Positions 45,106 through 55,946 of a stretch of 64,000 nucleotides of DNA are shown here, piece after piece. The notes beneath the pieces are model-generated. The model was not told the DNA's origin, searched no databases, and saw only the letters and a program-made list of their open reading frames with translations. Positions within the stretch are counted from its first letter, which is position 1, and every line of letters starts with the position of its first letter. Source of the stretch: Breviolum minutum Mf 1.05b.01 (taxonomy: Eukaryota; Sar; Dinophyceae; Suessiales; Symbiodiniaceae); assembly GCA_000507305.1 (NCBI GenBank), contig DF239081.1, forward strand, positions 228,021-292,020. The letters are read 5' to 3'. The position numbers and the translations under genes were made by a program.

Positions 45106-45929
45106 CTTAGATACCAGTGATTTTCCATGTTTTTTTGGCCCAAAAAACCAGAGAAAAGTAGGGTGAAATCACTCAGTCTATAGGGGTGAAAACTTATAAC
45201 CGCAGTTACCCATTGATTTATAAGGTCATTTATAGTTTATAGGTTTTTTAACTCCCTTTTATGAGGGTTATTACCCCCAGTTAGCCCATTTATTTAATAG
45301 GCCACGTATAGGTTTTTTTTACATAACTCCATTTATAGGCGCCAATCGGTTCAGAGGCCCATCATCAAGTCGTTCACCCCAACTTAGAGGGTTTGATCAA
45401 ATGCCTTGTGTGGGGATGTTTGGACCCCCAAACACCGAGGCAAGGCCTTTAGGGGTTCCAAACACCGATCCTCACGATCGGTATGACTGGAGGATTTTGG
45501 AAGACTAGGGTTAGTAAATGGATGAAATAACCCTTTATAAGGAGGTTGATTTCGTCTCGTAAATAGGTTATAAACATAGAAACCAACTTACTCATTAGTT
45601 ACGATCACTTCCATGGAGAATGTAGTAAACCTTTTGAAATATGGGGTGAGGTTGATCCCAAAATCAATGTACCTATAGAGATCCAATGAGAAATACCTCC
45701 CGAGGTGAAAGGCTGCTTAGATTAAGTATGTTTTTGAGATATTTTGGGATCAGTTAAACTTGGATTCTTTATGCATCTTTATGGACGCTATAGTTGAAAC
45801 ATCATCTTCAAACATCACCAAATACAACAGAAAAAACAACTTGGGTTTCAAAAACATCTGGGTTTCAAACTCATCACACCACTGACTTTTGCACAGTGGT
45901 CATTACATTACTAACCCCAACAATGCACT

Positions 45930-46090
45930 ATTAGAAGAAGAAATCCCTCAAAATTACCAGATACATTTGCTGCTTGTTTTACCCTGCAATGTTGACCCTT
46001 TTTCATCCCTTTTTCTATACTTGTTTCAGACATGAAATGGTGGTTCTTAAAGAAATGCGAAGCACTATCCCTGAAATTCGCCTTTGATAA
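45930..46090 (-). pseudogene. Weak coding-like stretch
   Basis: The minus strand reads ANFRDSASHFFKNHHFMSET then SIEKGMKKGQHCRVKQAANV. Low G+C and no splice pair; it could be a relic. Confidence 0.25.
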
Positions 46091-46653
46091 TAACACGTAA
46101 TGTTTTTCAACATACTAAAACTACTAAAACGCCTACTAAGACTAGGAATTAATTGACGCCAAAGTGTACTCGCTCCCAAATTCTTCCTGTCAGACCTCTA
46201 CTGACCCTCGAACTCCTCCCCCCAAGTAAACACTGATATTGATAAACTATTGAGGGCCACTATAGTAAACCTCTCCTGTTGCCAACTTGTCTTGGTGGGA
46301 TATCATCTCAAATGACACCTTTTAGGGTCTCCAAATGACCCACCAACAAAAATACCAACTTGTCTTATGACGTCCTTCTTGTTTGAATCTATTTGGTGCT
46401 TTGTTTTGGTGTGTGGTGTAGGTGTTTTGGCATTCAAAAAACCCATTGAATCACTACTACCGATCAAACAAGGATTGAATTTTAGGTGTTTTTTTTTGTG
46501 TGGGGCCGGGGATAGTGATGTTTTACCCCTTCCGAAAGAGCCCAGTGATGTTTTACTCCTCCCCTTCCTGAACCATTTGATGGGTTGAATCTTCCAAAAC
46601 GTGGGTCATTTCGGTTCTAGGTTCATTTTTCACTCACAAAAAAACACGCACAC

Positions 46654-46711
46654 CTCGATGAGCTCTGCTAAGGAATGTCCACAAAGCATGGCGCGGACGC
46701 AATCCCAAATC
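46654..46711 (-). CDS. Exon candidate, helix with Cys
   Basis: CCAATCAG|G to GAG|GTGTGC (phase 1 to 0) encodes IWDCVRAMLCGHSLAELIE. Neither neighbour joins directly in phase, so an exon is missing on each side. Confidence 0.6.
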
Positions 46712-46790
46712 CTGATTGGGACCAGCTGTACACTAGTGCAAAAAGAAATATGTTCACATACAAACTAACATCTTCACATATACACTCCCT

Positions 46791-46885
46791 GAAACTAACA
46801 TAGCACCTAAAAATGATGGTTTCCAATAGGAATCTCCTTTTCCAGGGGGTCATTTTCAGGTGCTATGTTAGTTTCAGGGAGGGTA
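46791..46885. repeat. M9 palindromic element
   Basis: TACACTCCCTGAAACTAACA faces TGTTAGTTTCAGGGAGGGTA, a 20-bp terminal repeat with one mismatch. Confidence 0.9.
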
Positions 46886-47503
46886 GTCTATGAGGGAATA
46901 AACCTTACATTGCAAAAAGTACATATACATCCTCCCCTCTTAAAGGTAGGAATCACAACAGATTTTTTAAACAAAAACAAGGCCCCGAGGCCCCCATTGA
47001 GCGCCTTGATCGTGAATTACTTCTATCGTCTGTCGATATCAAACCCCTCATTTCGGGGCGACTCGTCGGGGGGTATAAGGGATTACCTGTTTTGTCCATC
47101 AAAAAATGAATGGGACCGAATCCCAGCAGACCCCTCAGGACCCCTAAGCAAGGTGCGATTGAGCAAAAATAGAGACTCAGGTTTGTTCGGGGTCCGTGGA
47201 CAGTGGGTCCAGTTGGAGATTTCTTGGATTTTGAGGTCTGCCAAGAAAATTATAAATATATATCAAGGTGTATCAAATGTGTTGAACTCCAAGGTGAAGC
47301 ATGAAAAACACAACCCATGATGTATGAATAGGAGTGGTATATTTAGATACCTACATTTGCCAAAAACAAATCAACAAACAAACATCAATCAAGCACATGT
47401 GAGGGTTAAACATAAAAACACAGACATTCCCATGGATGCGTCATATTGTGGGATATGTGTCATATGTGTCTAATATTGTTCTGCGGTCAAGGTTCAATCC
47501 AGC

Positions 47504-47549
47504 TTGAGGCCGTAAGGCATTCTTCTCCGCCAAACGCAGCATGCCCTTC
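47504..47549 (-). CDS. Exon candidate, basic helix
   Basis: GTCTCCTCAG|G (phase 1) encodes KGMLRLAEKNALRPQ; the frame is open to AGLNLDRR beyond a GC donor (CAA|GCTGGA). All three minus frames are open in this island. The frame was chosen because it continues the helix of 47831 (LACED-L-KGMLRL). Confidence 0.5.
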
Positions 47550-47830
47550 CTGAGGAGACCGACCGGCAGGACGGTAGAAGCGTTTTTTTTGGCGGGTTTT
47601 TTTCTTGTTCAAGAAGAGTGCTTTATTTTTAATGGATTTAAAGGGGCGAAGTAACTAGTAACTATATCATTTCATGGTTCAATCATTCTGGTTAAATGCA
47701 TAAGTACATACTATTTGCATGATATACGTATATAAATAAGGAACCTATGTTTTATATACAAACAGAAAACACTTATAATTACGTTAAGCTCCTTAATGCT
47801 TGGGCAATTTTAACCTTCACCCGTCCAAGC

Positions 47831-47925
47831 AAATCTTCACACGCCAAGTCAAGCTTCTCTCCACAGAGATGTACTTCAGCATGGCTCTGCTTGCCGATAC
47901 GCTGCATCATTGGATCAAAGTAAGC
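47831..47925 (-). CDS. Exon candidate, helical
   Basis: GATTTTGAAG|GCT (phase 0) encodes AYFDPMMQRIGKQSHAEVHL then CGEKLDLACED. It is ended at GATTT|GCTTGG, a GC donor matching the GTTTGG pattern of other exons; otherwise the frame runs to a TAA at 47779. The acceptor lies only 18 bp from the end of an M9 element. Confidence 0.65.
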
Positions 47926-47943
47926 CTTCAAAATCAAAAGAGA

Positions 47944-48048
47944 TACACTCCCTGAAACTAACATAGCCATGGAAAATCCACCATGTTGATGGGTATTTAC
48001 CAGGAAAAAATTGGATTTTCATGGGCTATATCAGTTTCAGGGAGGGTA
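47944..48048. repeat. M9 palindromic element next to an acceptor
   Basis: TACACTCCCTGAAACTAACA faces CAGTTTCAGGGAGGGTA. Its left end is 18 bp upstream (minus strand) of the 47925 exon, so it supplies the DNA just before that acceptor. Confidence 0.9.
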
Positions 48049-48987
48049 TCCATCCATCCATCATCCACCCCTCCCTCCGGTGGATGGACATTGCCACGTT
48101 TTGGATTTTCTTCAATCAAATCCTTCCCCTCATGCTCAGGGGGAGCAGAACGTCAGAAGCAATGTGACCAGCCAGAATTCGTCCTTTCCAAAACGCCAAA
48201 CATGCAACTTGCTTTACAGGACCCCACCGAAGTGTCGGGTTTTTTCCACTATTCATTCGTTTGATCGAAAAGAACACTGGTACTTATATTTCTCTATTCA
48301 AAAAACACGTTTTGACGTGACCTCACCTCAGCTATAATTTGCCCTTTTGCCCAATGTATGACAAGCCCCAGTCTTCCAAATACCTCCTGGGAAGGTGTTT
48401 GGGTGGCCTAGGGTTCAGTCAAAGGCGCTCTTTTGGCTTGGAAGGCTTGAGAATACATCTTCATGCACTTGTCCACTGGATCCTGCAACTCTTCTAAGTC
48501 ACTTACATACCTCGGCTGATCTCGGCTGGATGTCTGGATGTCTCTCTCTCCGGGTTATTTTGCTTCTTGGGGAACCATTTTTTGGCGTTGGCTTGGTAAC
48601 TCATTTATACAAGGTGGGCCAAAACACCAGTTAGAAGTATGCGTCCCATAACTCCACTTATTTCGGGCTCCAATAACCCCAGTGCAACCCATTTATGTTC
48701 AGCCATTTAAAGGTATTTTATAAACAACTGGATTTATATCAATGTAAGCAAGCTTCTTTATTCATACTGTTGATGGTTGAAATCCTGCACCACCTGGAAT
48801 GTATAAAACCCTGTAAATAATGGGATAAACTACCAACCTCAACTGGTGCATGATTTCTTCCATCAACAGTATTACACTGCCCCCCCCAAATTCTAGCATA
48901 AATGTTGTTATCCTCAGAAGGCCCATCCCAATTTGAGCAAACTCTGAAGAAAAAGTTCCCCCAAAACGACCCTCCCTGAATTCAACG

Positions 48988-49106
48988 AATGGTTTGGCGC
49001 CTGGTGGTTTTGGGGCCCCGGTGCTTTGGGATTCCGATTGGATCCCCGAAAATGAAAGGGATTGGGACACCGGTCCCCAAACCAGAAAGCCAAACCATAA
49101 GCTGAT
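48988..49106. repeat. M8 palindromic element
   Basis: GAATGGTTTGGCGCCTGGTG faces AAAGCCAAACCATAAGCTGA; contains the diagnostic GATTGGATCCCCGAAAATGA. Confidence 0.7.
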
Positions 49107-49242
49107 GAAAACTAATCAGAGGCGCCAGACTCCCAAACTGAAAAGAAAATCCGAAGCTTGCAACCATGATCTTTTTATAGCCGAACATATGTCCAGGTTT
49201 TAATCCTTCCTGCAAAAACAGCGATGACATATGCTAGATTAG

Positions 49243-49353
49243 AAGGGGTGTCCATGGAAGCTAGTCACTAGTTAGTAAGTTGGTTTACAACTTACAACTT
49301 ACTTATATATGGGTTATAATCCATTAATTAAGTACCCATTGACGTCCCAGTAC
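49243..49353. repeat. M6 element
   Basis: GGTGTCCATGGAAGCTAGTC on the left; TAAGTACCCATTGACGTCCC on the right. Sister copies: about 29228-29352, 60110-60247, and partial ones near 42490-42590, 44083-44150 and 45512-45625. Confidence 0.7.
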
Positions 49354-49431
49354 TCTACCAGCTTTTACCAGCAGCGGAAACAAGAGGGTTGAAAGGATGC
49401 AACCCCCCCAATTTTTAATAGAAACTTGTGA

Positions 49432-49525
49432 ATACACTCCGGAACTAACATATCCCACCTTGGGAAAAGGAAACGAATCTTCAACAGCACCTTGGTAGGG
49501 GTATATGTTAATTCCCTGGAGGATA
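49432..49525. repeat. M9 element
   Basis: TACACTCCGGAACTAACATA faces TATGTTAATTCCCTGGAG; more diverged than the 46791 copy. Confidence 0.75.
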
Positions 49526-49815
49526 GACTTGAACCTCCAGAGGAGAAACTGGAAAAGTGAAGCTCCGTTCCGGGTGCTTTGAAATTGAAAACAAACTTTG
49601 TTTGGGGATGAACAATATGAACATTCCGTCCAATTTGTAAGTGAAGGGAGGTGCTGAAAAGACGAGTTGTCAATGCAATTTTCTTAGGATGCATGTATAC
49701 AAGTGGTATATGGACCTACATGTAGTTGATCTTTTCAAACCAATTTGTTGGTAAATATATCAGTCCCATGGAGCATCTGGGAATGGAAGTCAAGTATCAT
49801 ACAATTAGACTATAT

Positions 49816-49916
49816 GGGTGTTTCCAAAAATAGGGGTACCCCAAAATGGATGGTTTATAATGGAAATCCCTATTAAAATGGATGATTTGAGGGTACCACT
49901 ATTTTTGGAAACACCC
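49816..49916. repeat. M1 palindromic element
   Basis: GGGTGTTTCCAAAAATAGGG faces TTTTTGGAAACACCC. Confidence 0.95.
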
Positions 49917-50977
49917 AAATATGTACGTATGGGATCCAGGTAATAATCTTCCGGGGATATTTGCTTTCAGTACCATGTGAGCTAAAGTCGCTCGTAATTG
50001 AACTGTTTATCTAACATGCTTACAGGCTTTCTCAAGGGATGTGGGTCAGCAAAACTTATCACATTTTCACCAACACCATCACAGCCCTGTCGGCCTTCCG
50101 ACCCACAGGACATCTTGAGACATTATATAAGTCATCAACTCGCATAAGGCCATTTCTTGGAGGCCCCCCGCTTTCACCCGCTTTCCTTTACAATATTCAC
50201 CCACATCCAAAAACAAAATTTGACCAATTTCTGTTCGAGTCGACAGGGAATCATGTGTACAGGATAAAATTGGACATAGGCTTTCTATTCACTGATTTCA
50301 AATCTGTAGAATCCATAGAACTGGTACATCTAACGACTAGTTTAATCTCATTTACAGAAGAACGACCATTCATATAGTTATATAGATTATTCTAGCCATC
50401 CAAGAATCCTCCAGTCATGCTTGTTGAGGTGGTGTGAAATAAGGAACCCGTCGAAAAAGCCAAACATCAGAAAAGATGTTTGGAGGTTCAAACACCTATA
50501 AAGCACCTAAATTTCTAACGAAGTATGGTATGACTGGAAGACTAGGGGTTAGAATGGATTGTACCAGTCTCATGGTATCCTATGTCCTAGACATCCAGTC
50601 ATATTTGAGTGTCCTTCACCATTTCCGAAACACATAGTATTTAGGTGAGCCATCATCTCCCCTCGGAAACAGTGAGTATTGGATCCCTTCAAGGTGTGCC
50701 CCTAATTGCCAGTTATAAGTAGGCTTACTGTCTAACTCCACTTAACGGGTCATAACCCCAGTTACCCATTGGTAAGGGTCATTTATGGGGTAAGTTTATA
50801 ACTCTATTCATACCTACATGGGGGGTTCCTAAAAATGGTGGCACCCAACAACCATCGGTTTTTCTACTAAAAATGATCATTTTGGGTGACTTGGGGGTAC
50901 CACCATTTAAGGAAACACCCATATAGGCGCCCACCGTTTTATGGGGATGGGAAACTCAAAGGAGTTTTATCTTCTAC
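49917..50977. other. Non-exonic stretch
   Basis: 50039-50377 is open on the plus strand (112 codons) but A+T-rich, without helix-like composition or splice signals, so I do not call it. It also holds an M5 copy (about 50690-50815) and a diverged M1-like palindrome (about 50821-50922). Confidence 0.4.
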
Positions 50978-51013
50978 CACGCGACTTGCAGCAAGCATCT
51001 TGAATGCCATCGC
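50978..51013 (-). CDS. Small exon candidate
   Basis: GTGCTTTTTGAG|GCG to GTG|GTAGAA, 12 codons in phase 0: AMAFKMLAASRV. The surrounding island is open in all frames on both strands. A plus-strand reading (TRLAASILNAIASKSTLNEF) is attractive, so the strand is uncertain. Phases fit 52207 and 47925. Confidence 0.4.
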
Positions 51014-51640
51014 CTCAAAAAGCACACTCAACGAGTTCGGAGGCGGCACAGTGTGGAAGTTCCACGGTTCCAAAGGTTCAGTGGATGAAGATTTTTCCCA
51101 AGGTTTTTTTTGTTGGGAGAGATCCTGATTTCTATCTTCTCAGTTGATGTGTATACGCTATGATAATCCTTATGAAACGACATAGAACCTACAACCCCCT
51201 AAAACTAAGATATGACAACGGAAAAACAAACCATTTGAAGATGTATCTCCTGTAAAAAAAGTTTGATTGTCCATTGTCATGTTGGTTTTCATTCTTTGAT
51301 CATCCTAAACGGATGAATTTCAGAGGCGTATTTGTTACATAAACAAATGACAAATATTCTTGTGAATCGACTTGTCATTTTTCGATATTTGACTGACTGG
51401 CTCAGTGAAGGGTTGCATTCACCTGCCATTTTGTCTAAATAAGATTGAAAATATCCAGGAGGCGTTTCACTGACTGAAACTGTTAAGCCCTAGAAATCCA
51501 ATCACCGAGACTGAGAATGGGAGCATCGAATCTCAAATACGCCCTGCGTTTCGTTAAGGTGATGAAGGACACTCCTTAATTATCAGCTGAGGAAGGTGAA
51601 CATCAAGAACATCGCGCCCCTATATCTAAAGGTCCCATAG

Positions 51641-51739
51641 GTGGTGGTTGAACCAACCCATTTGAAGAAGACGCAAAAGTCAAATTGGATCATTTCCCCA
51701 AGTAGGGGTAAAAATAAAACATATTTGAAACCACCACCC
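51641..51739. repeat. M2 element
   Basis: GTGGTGGTTGAACCAACCCA faces ATATTTGAAACCACCACCCA. Confidence 0.85.
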
Positions 51740-52087
51740 ACATACTTTTTCAATTAAAATCTCGGTGTTTTCTTCTGTCATCTTTTTAATGCTTTGGTGA
51801 TAGCTGGATAAAGAAACATGGACCACAAAAATGATCTATTTCCATGGATAAACCAATCCCAGAGGATCCATGGGAATTGTATATTCACCTACTGATTTAC
51901 CATAAACATCAACTACAGTATACAAATTTACCTATCAAAATGATGGGTTTTCTCAAATTTCAAGATAACCGTGTAAACCCTCATCATCGGGTTTTCCCCG
52001 CGTTTTTTTCCTGGCCTACGGAAATCTTTACGGTGGGTGTAGGTATAGGTTGACTGCTCACTTAGCCGATGGAACCCTGAAATTAAA

Positions 52088-52163
52088 GTTTGAACTTTAT
52101 TTTCCCTACCACATATGTAATCCCAAAAAGTTTAAAGTTTAGCCATTGGCCAAGTAAGACTAA
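52088..52163. repeat. Two-copy repeat next to an exon
   Basis: AAAGTTTGAACTTTATTTTC to AGCCATTGGCCAAGT; partner of 43585-43660. It starts about 45 bp downstream of the 52207 exon end. Confidence 0.75.
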
Positions 52164-52206
52164 CCATTGCCTTTCCGCACTGACCTTCGTGTCCCGCGTT
52201 TCAATC

Positions 52207-52288
52207 CTTCCCCAACGTTGAAGCCGCCAAGACGCAAACGTCCATCAAACGTGCCAAGTCAGTCGCTTCGTGAGTGTCCAGGAAGTTC
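52207..52288 (-). CDS. Exon candidate, helix
   Basis: CCTGGGAG|G (phase 1) encodes NFLDTHEATDLARLMDVCVL then AASTLGK, ending GGGGAAG|GATTGA, a GA donor. There is no GT donor in frame before the TGA that follows, so a non-GT donor is required if this is an exon. It joins 52516 with Arg at the junction. Confidence 0.65.
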
Positions 52289-52515
52289 CTCCCAGGATCT
52301 CAATGGACGGTGAGAAAAAAATTATGGTACTTTTATGTAGTATTTACCTACATGAACTGGTTGAGGTTGATGTGGTTTATAATAATAGGTAAATCTACCA
52401 GTCCCAGTGATCCTACAGATATTGAAAACTCTATACTATGTGTTTTTCAAAAAAAAAGGTGCTTGTTTTGGGAACACACCCTGCTGGTGCGGATTTCGAA
52501 ATCCCGAAATCCGTC

Positions 52516-52559
52516 CTTGCCATTTGATAGTTCTCAGAAGCCAAGACTTGTCCAAAGTC
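52516..52559 (-). CDS. Small exon candidate
   Basis: CACATCTGAG|GAC (phase 0) encodes DFGQVLASENYQMA, ending GCAAG|GACGG (GA donor, phase 2). The frame is open far upstream (KVVDLKIFAEKNVLRIDYRL); bases above about 52690 belong to an M11 element. Phase fits 54730 and 52288. Confidence 0.55.
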
Positions 52560-52690
52560 CTCAGATGTGCTGAGAAGTCGGTAATCGATTCGTAGAACGT
52601 TTTTTTCAGCGAAAATTTTGAGGTCCACCACTTTGGATGATGATGACAAATGGCAAAATGGTGAAAGATGTTGAAGGTATATGTTGTGTA

Positions 52691-52794
52691 CCAGGTTCTT
52701 CAATGTGGCCTCGTTTGGACCCATAGCCGTGACCTCAAAAGGGGCTTAAGTGACCTCCATTTGGGGAATCAAAGGGTCACTTTGAAGAAGCTGG
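52691..52794. repeat. M11 palindromic element
   Basis: CCAGGTTCTTCAATGTGGCC faces GGTCACTTTGAAGAAGCTGG; interior GGGGCTTAAGTGACCTCCAT. Confidence 0.85.
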
Positions 52795-53007
52795 TATATG
52801 ATGGGTCTATTGCCTAAACACTGGTTCACACTGGAGTCCGTGAAGGTTACGGTTGGGTTCCTGTCAAGAAAAAAATGCATCTTTTTATCCTCCGTTACAA
52901 TCAGGCTTCGGGAAACTCGCAACGTAAATGTGCTAATCATAGGTTAGCTTAGCTTCGATTTGCGAGCCTTTGATGCTTGGAGAAGTTCCAAGAAACAAGA
53001 TTGATCA

Positions 53008-53008
53008 A

Positions 53009-53040
<32 letters not shown>

Positions 53041-53060
53041 AATGATGATGATGATGGTGG

Positions 53061-53128
<68 letters not shown>

Positions 53129-53171
53129 CTGATGATGATGATGTTGATGATGATGGTGATGATGATCTCAC
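53008..53171 (+). repeat. (ATG)n microsatellite
   Basis: Over 50 ATG/GAT units with single-base variants (GGTGGTGATG, GATAATG, GATGCTG, GATGTTG). Read on the minus strand it is (CAT)n, giving Ser, Ile or His runs; it is not coding. Confidence 0.97.
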
Positions 53172-53172
53172 T

Positions 53173-53266
53173 AGTTGCTGGATTCAACCCCTTTGAAAAA
53201 TAGTGGTCAAAATAGGAATATTCCCCAAATAGAATGAAAATAGAACATAATTGAAACCGCCCACCC
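53173..53266. repeat. M2 element directly after the microsatellite
   Basis: GTTGCTGGATTCAACCCCTT faces AATTGAAACCGCCCACCC; diverged left end merges with the ATG array. Confidence 0.65.
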
Positions 53267-53639
53267 AGTCTAACGACTTAACCCTAAGAATCCAAGCATG
53301 TCCTAAGGAAGGGAGAATCACCGATCGAATCATACTCTGGGGATCTTATTGCAAACATCAATCCTATTCTAGGAATGGGCGAGGGGCTTCTTAGGGTAAT
53401 CGTAATGAGTTGTATGATCAAACCTTCATCCTTGTTGGACTGGCCAGGGACTCTGCGAGAAATTCAAAAAACAGTAATTTTCCGAAGTTCATTGGGGATG
53501 TTGTGTGCCATTTAATTTAGTTTTGCAATGTTGTGTAGCGGCAGTCGATGGAGCTATGAATGTAGGTTTTGACAAAATGCCTGCTCTATGAATTCTCTAT
53601 GTAAAGTTTACAGTCCATGCTCCACACATTGAACTGCAA

Positions 53640-54115
53640 TAAGAGTGAAAAACTTGAGGAACAACTGCTATGCTGGAGCACTTTCCAAAGGTGCCTTCAC
53701 ATCTTCAGTGTGCTTGTTGCATCGTGGCAACAAGCACGTCCAGACACCTGATTCTCTGGTGCCGGGCAGCATGGCCAAAATGTATATGGCCTGAAAAAGC
53801 CTTGTGGCAAGATCATTTTGGCACTGGTCACGTCAGTACCGTGGGCAAAAGAATGCTTATACAATCTTATGCCTATCTTCATCAAATTCTGGAGGCATGC
53901 CACACACAGGAGCTCCAGCAAAGAGCTCATTCACCATTGCAATGGTGATTCCTATCCCATGAAAGTAAACTTCGTCAGCCTTTCAGAAAGTATTGTCCAC
54001 TACGTTTTGCCCTCTTCCAATTCTTTTGGCAAAGATGAACCGGAGATGTTTTTGCCATGGGCTTTCCTGTTCCTTTTCATTTTTCAAAAAGTTCCACCAA
54101 AAAAAATGGCACCAT
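53640..54115 (-). pseudogene. Intron-less coding relic with in-frame stops
   Basis: A single minus frame reads KEQESPWQKHLRFIFAKRIG, GRGQNVVDNTF, stop, KADEVYFHGIGITIAMVNEL, FAGAPVCGMPPEFDEDRHKI, stop, then RDQCQNDLATRLFQAIYILA and MLPGTRESGVWTCLLPRCNK. Three stops (TGA, TAA, TGA), no frameshift, no introns, about 470 bp. Looks like a decayed retrocopy or transposon gene; not identified. Confidence 0.55.
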
Positions 54116-54230
54116 TTACATTGTCCAAATGTACTCACTTGCGGTTCTATAAATCAAAATTTCCAGACATGGACAGACGGTTAGTTCAATTCCAGGCCTG
54201 ACACAATTTCATCAAAGTTCTATGATTTCC

Positions 54231-54355
54231 TACAAGGTGGACCCGTACTATATAGTTATAAATGGAGTTATGGAGCAATGAATGGGTAACTGGGGTTATC
54301 ACCCCTGTATGTGGAGTTATAACCCTACTTATAACTGGTAGGGGCCCACCTTGTA
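54231..54355. repeat. M5 palindromic element
   Basis: TACAAGGTGGACCCGTACTA faces GGTAGGGGCCCACCTTGTA. This is the most compact copy, with AACTGGGGTTATCACCCC at the centre. Confidence 0.85.
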
Positions 54356-54729
54356 CTAACCTGTCCCTGTTATTTTCGAACTGATATCCAATTTGCAGAG
54401 TATTATATTCAGAATCATCGTCCCGCTGTAGCCAAATCAAGCTTCAGCTTCATTCTCCAAAGAAAAAAACTAGTTGTTATAGTTGTTAGAATTGGAAAAC
54501 AGGCAGTCATCCAGTCTACTTGGTTATGATTCCTGAGATCAGCGATGATTGGTTCCTGGTTCAGCTCCATAAATCCCTATATCCCTAATATGGATGTATG
54601 GGGTACTCTTCCTCCCACAATCATTGTTCAGTGAAAATTGGGTCCCTCCAACATTAGTTTCCTTTCATTTAGGGCAATTATCACTGTGATGATTCTGGGA
54701 GAAAAAGTATACCGGTATACCTGACTTAC

Positions 54730-54820
54730 GATCACTGATGCCCAACCACCTCCAATCCACACCGTCGACCCACTGACCCCACTTAGACGCCATGTGACAG
54801 CAGTGGCATTCTCCACAGCG
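54730..54820 (-). CDS. Exon candidate, beta-like Gly/Ser-rich segment
   Basis: GGGACTTCAG|C (phase 1) to ATC|GTAAGT (phase 0) encodes AVENATAVTWRLSGVSGSTV then WIGGGWASVI. Alternating hydrophobic and small residues look like beta strands. An overlapping frame (RCGECHCCHMASKWGQWVDG) is also open. The GTAAGT donor is excellent and the phases fit 55873 and 52559. Confidence 0.6.
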
Positions 54821-55370
54821 CTGAAGTCCCACGTTTCCTTTTAGTAAAAAAAAACGCTCGGGTACAAGGCACAGTCCAAAAAGGCAAGGGTTAGGCGGAT
54901 AATGGTTGAGTCTACAGTATAGTTAAAAAGTAGATGGGGCAGTCCCTACATATTGGTGTATAAGGACCCTTTGCTAACCTACCTTTTGGTACCTGTGCCA
55001 TCTATTTTGACCTTAAGGTATTTCAGGCGTAACCCCTCAGGTAAACATTATGTTCATAAAAAGTTCTTGGATAGGCTCAACTGCCAACCGGCTACTAAGT
55101 CGACTATTCTTGTTTGAATATCTTGAATGGTATGACACCGCAAAGACAGCATTGTTTTGGTAAGCGTTTATGTTTTTGAACAATTTCAGCTAGTACTGTA
55201 CCCTATACTTTTAATGGTCGGCTTGGGATCCAGGGTATGAATCAAAGCGAATTCTGGTAAACTGCCCAAACAAACGCTGGTTGACAGTGGATACTGAAGG
55301 TAAATGGTAAGGTCCACTATGATACTTTTATTCTTGTGAGCAGTAATTTTGAGTGGACATAAAGTAGGTT

Positions 55371-55476
55371 ACCCTGTGGTAAACTAACATAGCAATGGAA
55401 AATCCACATTTTCAATAGGAAATACATCTTCAAGTCGGGTCCATGTTCCATTGCTATGTTAGTTTACCGGAGTGTA
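55371..55476. repeat. M9 palindromic element
   Basis: GTGGTAAACTAACATAGCAA faces TTGCTATGTTAGTTTACCGG; a near-perfect arm of about 25 bp with CCATTG at the inner edge. A sister palindrome lies at about 9932-10028. Confidence 0.85.
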
Positions 55477-55872
55477 AGTCATTGGTGAAACATGACAGTG
55501 GGAAAAGTGCATTACCAAAATACTGATGACTCTTTTCCTACTGTGAACCAGGGCTCGGGCCGACCCTAATTCAAACATATCCAAACATATCATTCGTCGC
55601 TGAAGGAAGTGTTCATGTTCACATATATGGTCTCAACCAACTAAAAAATGGCAGTCCACGCAAAAACAAGATGAATCCACACAACCAGGGATGTAAAATC
55701 TATGGGCCTACAAAGTATTTGCTATAAATACTCCCTGGACAATACCAATAAGAATCAAACAATACTTGATAATACAATCATGATATCATTATCATCTCCT
55801 CCCCTTCACCAACTATAGAAACCAGCCACAAACCCTAGGGATTTCTCCTTTTCTTTATGGTGAGGTGCTCAC

Positions 55873-55946
55873 GGATTCTTTGATAGCCAAGCTTCTAGAC
55901 CCTTCTCCAAGGTCAAACTGGAAATGCGAAAGGCATTCCGAAGCAC
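55873..55946 (-). CDS. Exon candidate, helix
   Basis: AATTTTGCTTCAG|GTG to AATCC|GTGAGC (phase 0 to 2) encodes VLRNAFRISSLTLEKGLEAW then LSKN. Both splice sites are of textbook quality, and the composition contrasts with the flanks. The junction with 54820 gives Pro. Confidence 0.75.

Noticed and set aside
46865..47320. 151-codon plus-strand open frame
   Set aside because: It begins inside the M9 element, lacks splice signals and a conserved-looking domain, and lies on the opposite strand from all supported exons. Kept only as a weak possibility.
50039..50377. 112-codon plus-strand open frame
   Set aside because: A+T-rich, no splice or start context, no recognisable motif.
53005..53203. Open frames of poly-Met, poly-Ser or poly-Ile
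   Set aside because: Translation of the (ATG)n microsatellite.
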